Source: Salinispirillum sp049115955 (lineage in GTDB: Bacteria; Pseudomonadota; Gammaproteobacteria; Pseudomonadales; Natronospirillaceae). From it: a DNA stretch of 64,000 bases. The notes under the pieces are model-generated. The model saw nothing but the letters and a program-made list of their open reading frames with translations. It had not been told where the DNA came from and ran no database searches. A program made the position numbers and the translations under genes. The stretch spans positions 123,265 through 187,264 of the forward strand of contig JAGDZJ010000003.1 of the NCBI GenBank assembly GCA_049115955.1, read 5' to 3'. Position 1 is the first letter of the stretch, and each line of letters opens with the position of its first letter. Below, piece by piece: positions 60,776 to 64,000 of this stretch.

Positions 60776-62797
60776 TTACGCCGACAGCGCCATAACCACA
60801 TCAACACCTTGGCGTATGGCGCGTTTGGCATCGAGTTCCGCCGCTTTGTCGGCTCCACCGATGACATGAACCGCAAGCCCTGCGGCCTGTAAGCTGTCAA
60901 GCAAGCCCAACTCAGACACCTGCCCGCTGCACAACACCACCTGCTCTACCGCCAAGCAGTGTTCTTCGTCGTCGAGACGATACCAAAGGCCTTCGTCATC
61001 AACGCGCAGATATTCCACACCGACCAAATGCTCAACACCACCCATCTTGAGGGCAGTACGGTGAATCCAACCCGTCGTCTTACCCAGGTTCTTACCGGGC
61101 TTGGTGGTAGAGCGTTGGCATAGCACAATGCGTCGAGAAGCATGATGCGGTTGCGGTTTCACCAAGCCCCCTTGCTGATCATCTTGGCAATCAATGCCCC
61201 AATGCTGCAGGAACTCGGCGGTTTCTGTGACTGGAGCATCGCAGTGCAGTAGGAATTCGCATACATCAAAGCCAATACCCCCCGCACCGATCACGGCGAC
61301 ACTGCTCGCCGGTGCCACTTCGCCCCGTAATAGTTGGTCGTAGCGCACCACATTGTCGCGCTCAACGCCAGGTAATTCAGGAACACGTGGGCGCACTCCG
61401 GTGGCCAAAATCACCGTTGATATACCCTGTTTTTGTAATACATCCGCGGACGCGTCTGTACCCAAATGCACCGTAACGCCTAACGTTTCCAAACGGGCAT
61501 TAAAATAACGCAAGGTTTGAGCGTAATCCTCTTTACCGGGGATGGCCGCTGCTAACAAGAACTGGCCGCCCAATGTATTGCTGCGCTCGTACAGGCTGAC
61601 ACGATGCCCACGCTCAGCGGCTTCAACCGCTGCCGACATACCGGCTACGCCGCCACCGATCACCGCAACATTCAGCGGTTCAGTGGCAGGCACAACCCGC
61701 AACTTGTGTTCATTCAAGGCATAAGGATTTACCAAGCAGGTAACCGACTTCCCAACAAACACGTGATCAAGACAGGCCTGATTACATCCGATACAGGTAT
61801 TGATCTCGTTGGCATTGCCTTGTTCGGCTTTAACGCCCCAGTTAGCGTCCGCCAACCATGGGCGAGCCATCGTGGCCATGTCGGCTATACCTTCCGTGAG
61901 CAGTATCTCCGCCTGCTCTGGCATATTGATTCGGTTGGTCACTGCCACCGGAATTTCGACCGTGGCTTTCAAGCGTGCTGTGGCATCCTTAAAAGCTGCG
62001 TGTGGCACCATGGAAGCGATGGTCGGCACGCGCGATTCGTGCCAGCCAATACCCGAGTTCAACAAGTGCACGCCTTCCGCTTCGAGCTTCTTCGCCAGTG
62101 ATGCTACTTCGTCCCATGGTGTTCCAGCGGGCACGAGGTCCAACAGTGATATGCGGAAGATCAGCAAGAATTTGTCACTGACGACGGCTTTCACTGCCTT
62201 CACTATTTCAACCGCCAAACGTTGGCGATTATCGGCCGAGCCGCCCCATTTATCTGTTCGATCATTCAGCGCCGGTGACGTGAACTGATTGATGAAATAG
62301 CCTTCCGAACCCATGATTTCCACACCATCATAGCCAGCCAGTTCGGCCAAACGAGACGCCTCGGCAAAGGCGGCAATTTCCGCTTGGATTTCATCGCTGG
62401 TCAGCGCGTGCGGCGGGAATGGAGAGATCGGTGCTTGTGCACTGGTCGAACTAATGACGTTAGGATGGAAGCCGTAGCGACCCGTATGCAGTAATTGCAA
62501 ACAAACACGTCCGCCCGCTTGGTGCACGGCATCCGGTATGCAACGATGCAAGTCCGCGTCTGCTTCGGTCAGCATCGCTGCACCACCCGGCATAGCACGA
62601 CCGGCATCGGATGGTGAAACACCACCGGTAATGATCAAGGCTGCACCGCCGGCTGCTCGCGAACGAAAAAATTCGGCCAATCGATCGAAATGCTTAGGAG
62701 ATTCCTCCAAGCCAGTGTGCATCGAGCCCATAATAAGACGATTGGGCACGGTGAACGGACCAAGATCAAGTGGTGAAAACAACGTAGGGAATTGCAT
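60776..62797 (-). CDS. fadH: NADPH-dependent 2,4-dienoyl-CoA reductase
   Basis: FadH reduces 2,4-dienoyl-CoA intermediates in the beta-oxidation of unsaturated fatty acids. The likely 673-residue protein (E. coli 672) starts at ATG 62797, with an AGGATGG site 11 bases upstream; an in-frame ATG at 62809 is too close to that site. An N-terminal TIM-barrel with FMN (LIMGSMHTGLEE, ALIITGGVSPS) is followed by the Fe-S cluster cysteines CIGCNQACLDH...C and a tandem of FAD (VIGGGVAGMSAAVEAA) and NADPH (VIGAGGIGFDV) Rossmann domains. All parts look intact. It belongs to fatty-acid degradation like the nearby thioesterases, but no operon link is seen. Confidence 0.95.
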   Translation of the reverse strand: MQFPTLFSPLDLGPFTVPNRLIMGSMHTGLEESPKHFDRLAEFFRSRAAGGAALIITGGVSPSDAGRAMPGGAAMLTEADADLHRCIPDAVHQAGGRVCLQLLHTGRYGFHPNVISSTSAQAPISPFPPHALTSDEIQAEIAAFAEASRLAELAGYDGVEIMGSEGYFINQFTSPALNDRTDKWGGSADNRQRLAVEIVKAVKAVVSDKFLLIFRISLLDLVPAGTPWDEVASLAKKLEAEGVHLLNSGIGWHESRVPTIASMVPHAAFKDATARLKATVEIPVAVTNRINMPEQAEILLTEGIADMATMARPWLADANWGVKAEQGNANEINTCIGCNQACLDHVFVGKSVTCLVNPYALNEHKLRVVPATEPLNVAVIGGGVAGMSAAVEAAERGHRVSLYERSNTLGGQFLLAAAIPGKEDYAQTLRYFNARLETLGVTVHLGTDASADVLQKQGISTVILATGVRPRVPELPGVERDNVVRYDQLLRGEVAPASSVAVIGAGGIGFDVCEFLLHCDAPVTETAEFLQHWGIDCQDDQQGGLVKPQPHHASRRIVLCQRSTTKPGKNLGKTTGWIHRTALKMGGVEHLVGVEYLRVDDEGLWYRLDDEEHCLAVEQVVLCSGQVSELGLLDSLQAAGLAVHVIGGADKAAELDAKRAIRQGVDVVMALSA

Positions 62798-62907
62798 AAC
62801 CGGTACCATCCTGCAGAGAATTCAAACATGCGTTTAAATTAGCACCGATCGACTCGTAATGAACCGCTTGCACGTAATCTTAGGACGATTGTTGAAAACC
62901 AAGCATT

Positions 62908-62941
62908 AAACGCTGGGCTATGAACTCATAACCCAACGCTT
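62908..62941 (-). terminator. Hairpin after the second DUF1566 gene
   Basis: On the minus strand, arms at 62941-62927 and 62922-62908 pair over about 15 bases with a 4-base loop, using three G-U pairs. The G-U pairs fit only the minus-strand transcript, so it belongs to the DUF1566 gene ending at 62965. No T-tract follows, as for the hairpin after the paralogous gene at 32613. Confidence 0.55.
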
Positions 62942-62964
62942 TCATCATGACTCTACTGGGGCGT

Positions 62965-63522
62965 CTATAAGTCTGCCGTACGAACTAAGCGCACAGCCTC
63001 ATTAAAGCTCTTGTAGTCGACATCCGCATAACCGTAATGAAACGCGACACTCCAAGCGAGATCACTGCTGGACGAGGTGGAGGTCCAATACCAGCCCTCA
63101 ACTGTGCTTGGAAAAATACTGGATGCAATCGTTGGCGTATCGTGTCGACCACCGCAACCCGCCCGGTTTGTGCCCTTGAACATTGCTGGCTGCCCGGATG
63201 AGCAATAGACCAAGGTCAGCAATTCATCCAAGGTAGGTAAACGCCAATCAGAATAGCCCTCATAGCCGCCGTCGCGATTTAACTGAACGGCTGCCGTTCG
63301 TGCATCCTGCCAACGGTAAGTGGTCGGCACACCAGCGCATCCACTGCCGTTCCACTGTTGTCCGAAGTTACAGCGCATCCACTGTAAACCGCTCTCGCGA
63401 TCAATAACCGTCGCGCCTTGAGGCACATAGCGACTGGTATCTGCCTGTGCAGACAAGGCGGCAAGTATTAGGGTAACCAGTAAAACCAGACGGAGAGACT
63501 GAGTACGCAGAGAACAACCCAT
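62965..63522 (-). CDS. Exported DUF1566 (Lcl-domain) protein, second copy
   Basis: This is a 185-residue exported protein and a paralogue of the DUF1566 protein at 32067. The first 27 residues are a signal peptide ending SAQAD. The mature domain has LQWMRCNFGQQW, the diagnostic YSDWRLPTLDELLTLVY, and the final NEAVRLVRTADL. Six cysteines in the mature part suggest disulfides. It differs from the first copy by a Ser-rich stretch (TSTSSSSDLAWSV). AAGGAT lies about 6 bases before ATG 63522. The function is unknown. It is separated by only a hairpin and about 100 bases from fadH. Confidence 0.8.
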   Translation of the reverse strand: MGCSLRTQSLRLVLLVTLILAALSAQADTSRYVPQGATVIDRESGLQWMRCNFGQQWNGSGCAGVPTTYRWQDARTAAVQLNRDGGYEGYSDWRLPTLDELLTLVYCSSGQPAMFKGTNRAGCGGRHDTPTIASSIFPSTVEGWYWTSTSSSSDLAWSVAFHYGYADVDYKSFNEAVRLVRTADL

Positions 63523-63712
63523 GACCGATCCTTACCAAGCTGAAAGTATTATTGTAGGTACAAGCATGCCACCAGTATGGCAAAAGCTTATAAGCCAAGG
63601 TAACACAAAGGCGTTAGGATATTAAGCGATGGTGCGAAGTGGAAAACGATGTAAGGATGTGACGTGCAAGTGGTGTCTAATGTTCATGTTCGCTTCAACA
63701 CAGTGAAACGAA

Positions 63713-63789
63713 TGGCGGACCGGACGGGACTCGAACCCGCGACCTCCGGCGTGACAGGCCGGCATTCTAACCAACTGAACTACCGGTCC
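63713..63789 (-). tRNA. tRNA-Asp (GTC)
   Basis: Read on the minus strand, a full cloverleaf of 77 bases is present with an encoded CCA. The acceptor is GGACCGG paired with CCGGTCC, followed by TAGTTCAGTTGG in the D arm. The anticodon loop CTGTCAC gives anticodon GTC, the T arm is GGTTCGAGTCC, and the discriminator is G. The sequence is close to E. coli tRNA-Asp. It is the most downstream gene of a minus-strand tRNA cluster. Confidence 0.97.
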
Positions 63790-63794
63790 GCGAA

Positions 63795-63870
63795 TGGTGG
63801 GTGTGAACGGGATCGAACCGCTGACCCTCGCCTTGTAAGGGCGATGCTCTCCCAGCTGAGCTACACACCC
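63795..63870 (-). tRNA. tRNA-Val (TAC)
   Basis: Read on the minus strand, 76 bases fold as a tRNA with an encoded CCA. The acceptor is GGGTGTG paired with CACACCC, and the D arm is GCTCAGCTGGGAGAGC. The anticodon loop CTTACAA gives TAC for valine, the T arm is GGTTCGATCCC, and the discriminator is A. Five bases separate it from tRNA-Asp, so they are cotranscribed. Confidence 0.97.
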
Positions 63871-63979
63871 AAACTGTATCGCGAGACATCTTAATAAGAT
63901 GTTTGTACAAAAACACATGCCTTTGTCACCAGGCTAGAAGCTTGACGCTTCCTTTTTCACTTTACCCGTGTAAAGCGAA

Positions 63980-64000
63980 TGGCGGACCGGACGGGACTCG
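63980..64000 (-). tRNA. tRNA-Asp, partial, second copy at the window edge
   Basis: The last 21 bases of the window are identical to the 3' end of the tRNA-Asp at 63713, including CCA and the acceptor and T-arm sequences. The rest lies beyond the window. Together with tRNA-Val it gives the order Asp-Val-Asp on the minus strand. The 109-base gap before tRNA-Val contains an ACATCTT/AAGATGT repeat (63886-63902). Confidence 0.9.

Noticed and set aside
63622..63918. Open frames across the tRNA cluster on both strands
   Set aside because: They are translations of tRNA-Asp and tRNA-Val sequence and are not genes.
1..64000. CRISPR arrays, insertion sequences, integrases, rRNA operons
   Set aside because: I looked for regular spacer-repeat patterns, transposase or integrase motifs and rRNA sequence and found none.

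Overview
The window reads as a chromosomal segment of a free-living, probably marine, gammaproteobacterium. Almost every gene is a housekeeping or envelope gene of gammaproteobacterial type: PykA, the AceE homodimeric pyruvate dehydrogenase, RecBCD, RhlE, a pseudomonad-type FinR/Fpr pair, MetR/MetE, FolX and FolM, an MksFEB condensin and FadH. The gene mix suggests a Pseudomonas/Oceanospirillales-like lineage. This is inference from protein resemblance; no search was run. No phage, insertion sequence, CRISPR array or rRNA was found.

Layout: 1-6.6 kb is lower glycolysis and pyruvate oxidation (gap end, pykA, aceE, aceF; no lpd follows). 6.6-10 kb holds envelope genes on the minus strand (M48 Tat-type lipoprotein, DUF1415, hemolysin-III membrane protein, small lipoprotein). 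10-20.6 kb is a tight minus-strand run: a cache-GGDEF diguanylate cyclase, then recC, recB and recD with ATGA stop/start overlaps. 20.9-23 kb carries two hotdog thioesterases, a small orphan protein and a GNAT acetyltransferase. 23.1-25.6 kb is an unusually long SppA-like protease with an extra N-terminal beta-rich domain. 25.7-27.8 kb is a MASE1-EAL cyclic-di-GMP protein split by an apparent one-base frameshift. 27.8-31.7 kb holds finR/fpr, a membrane-anchored methyltransferase-like protein and rhlE. 32-37.7 kb holds a secreted DUF1566 protein, a chemotaxis receptor, metR and metE. 37.6-43.8 kb has a putative envelope operon (TraF-like beta-barrel, large lipoprotein, patatin lipoprotein) and a membrane diguanylate cyclase. 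43.9-51 kb has the mksF-mksE-mksB condensin operon followed by an MscS/YbdG-type channel. 51.2-60.7 kb holds bcp-folX, a beta-hydroxyacid dehydrogenase, rmuC, an asparaginase, a sugar-efflux MFS protein, folM, an RbgA/YlqF GTPase, a PLP desulfhydrase-like enzyme and a coiled-coil protein. 60.8-63.5 kb holds fadH and a second DUF1566 gene. The window ends in a tRNA Asp-Val-Asp cluster.

Themes: DNA maintenance (RecBCD, RmuC, MksFEB), cyclic-di-GMP turnover (two cyclases and one split EAL protein), redox and pterin metabolism (Fpr/FinR, Bcp, FolX, FolM), and envelope proteins of unknown role. The items most worth a second look are the SppA-barrel fusion, the MksFEB operon lacking its nuclease partner MksG/JetD, the split MASE1-EAL gene, the TraF-like/lipoprotein/patatin operon, and a terminator-containing leader upstream of folM.
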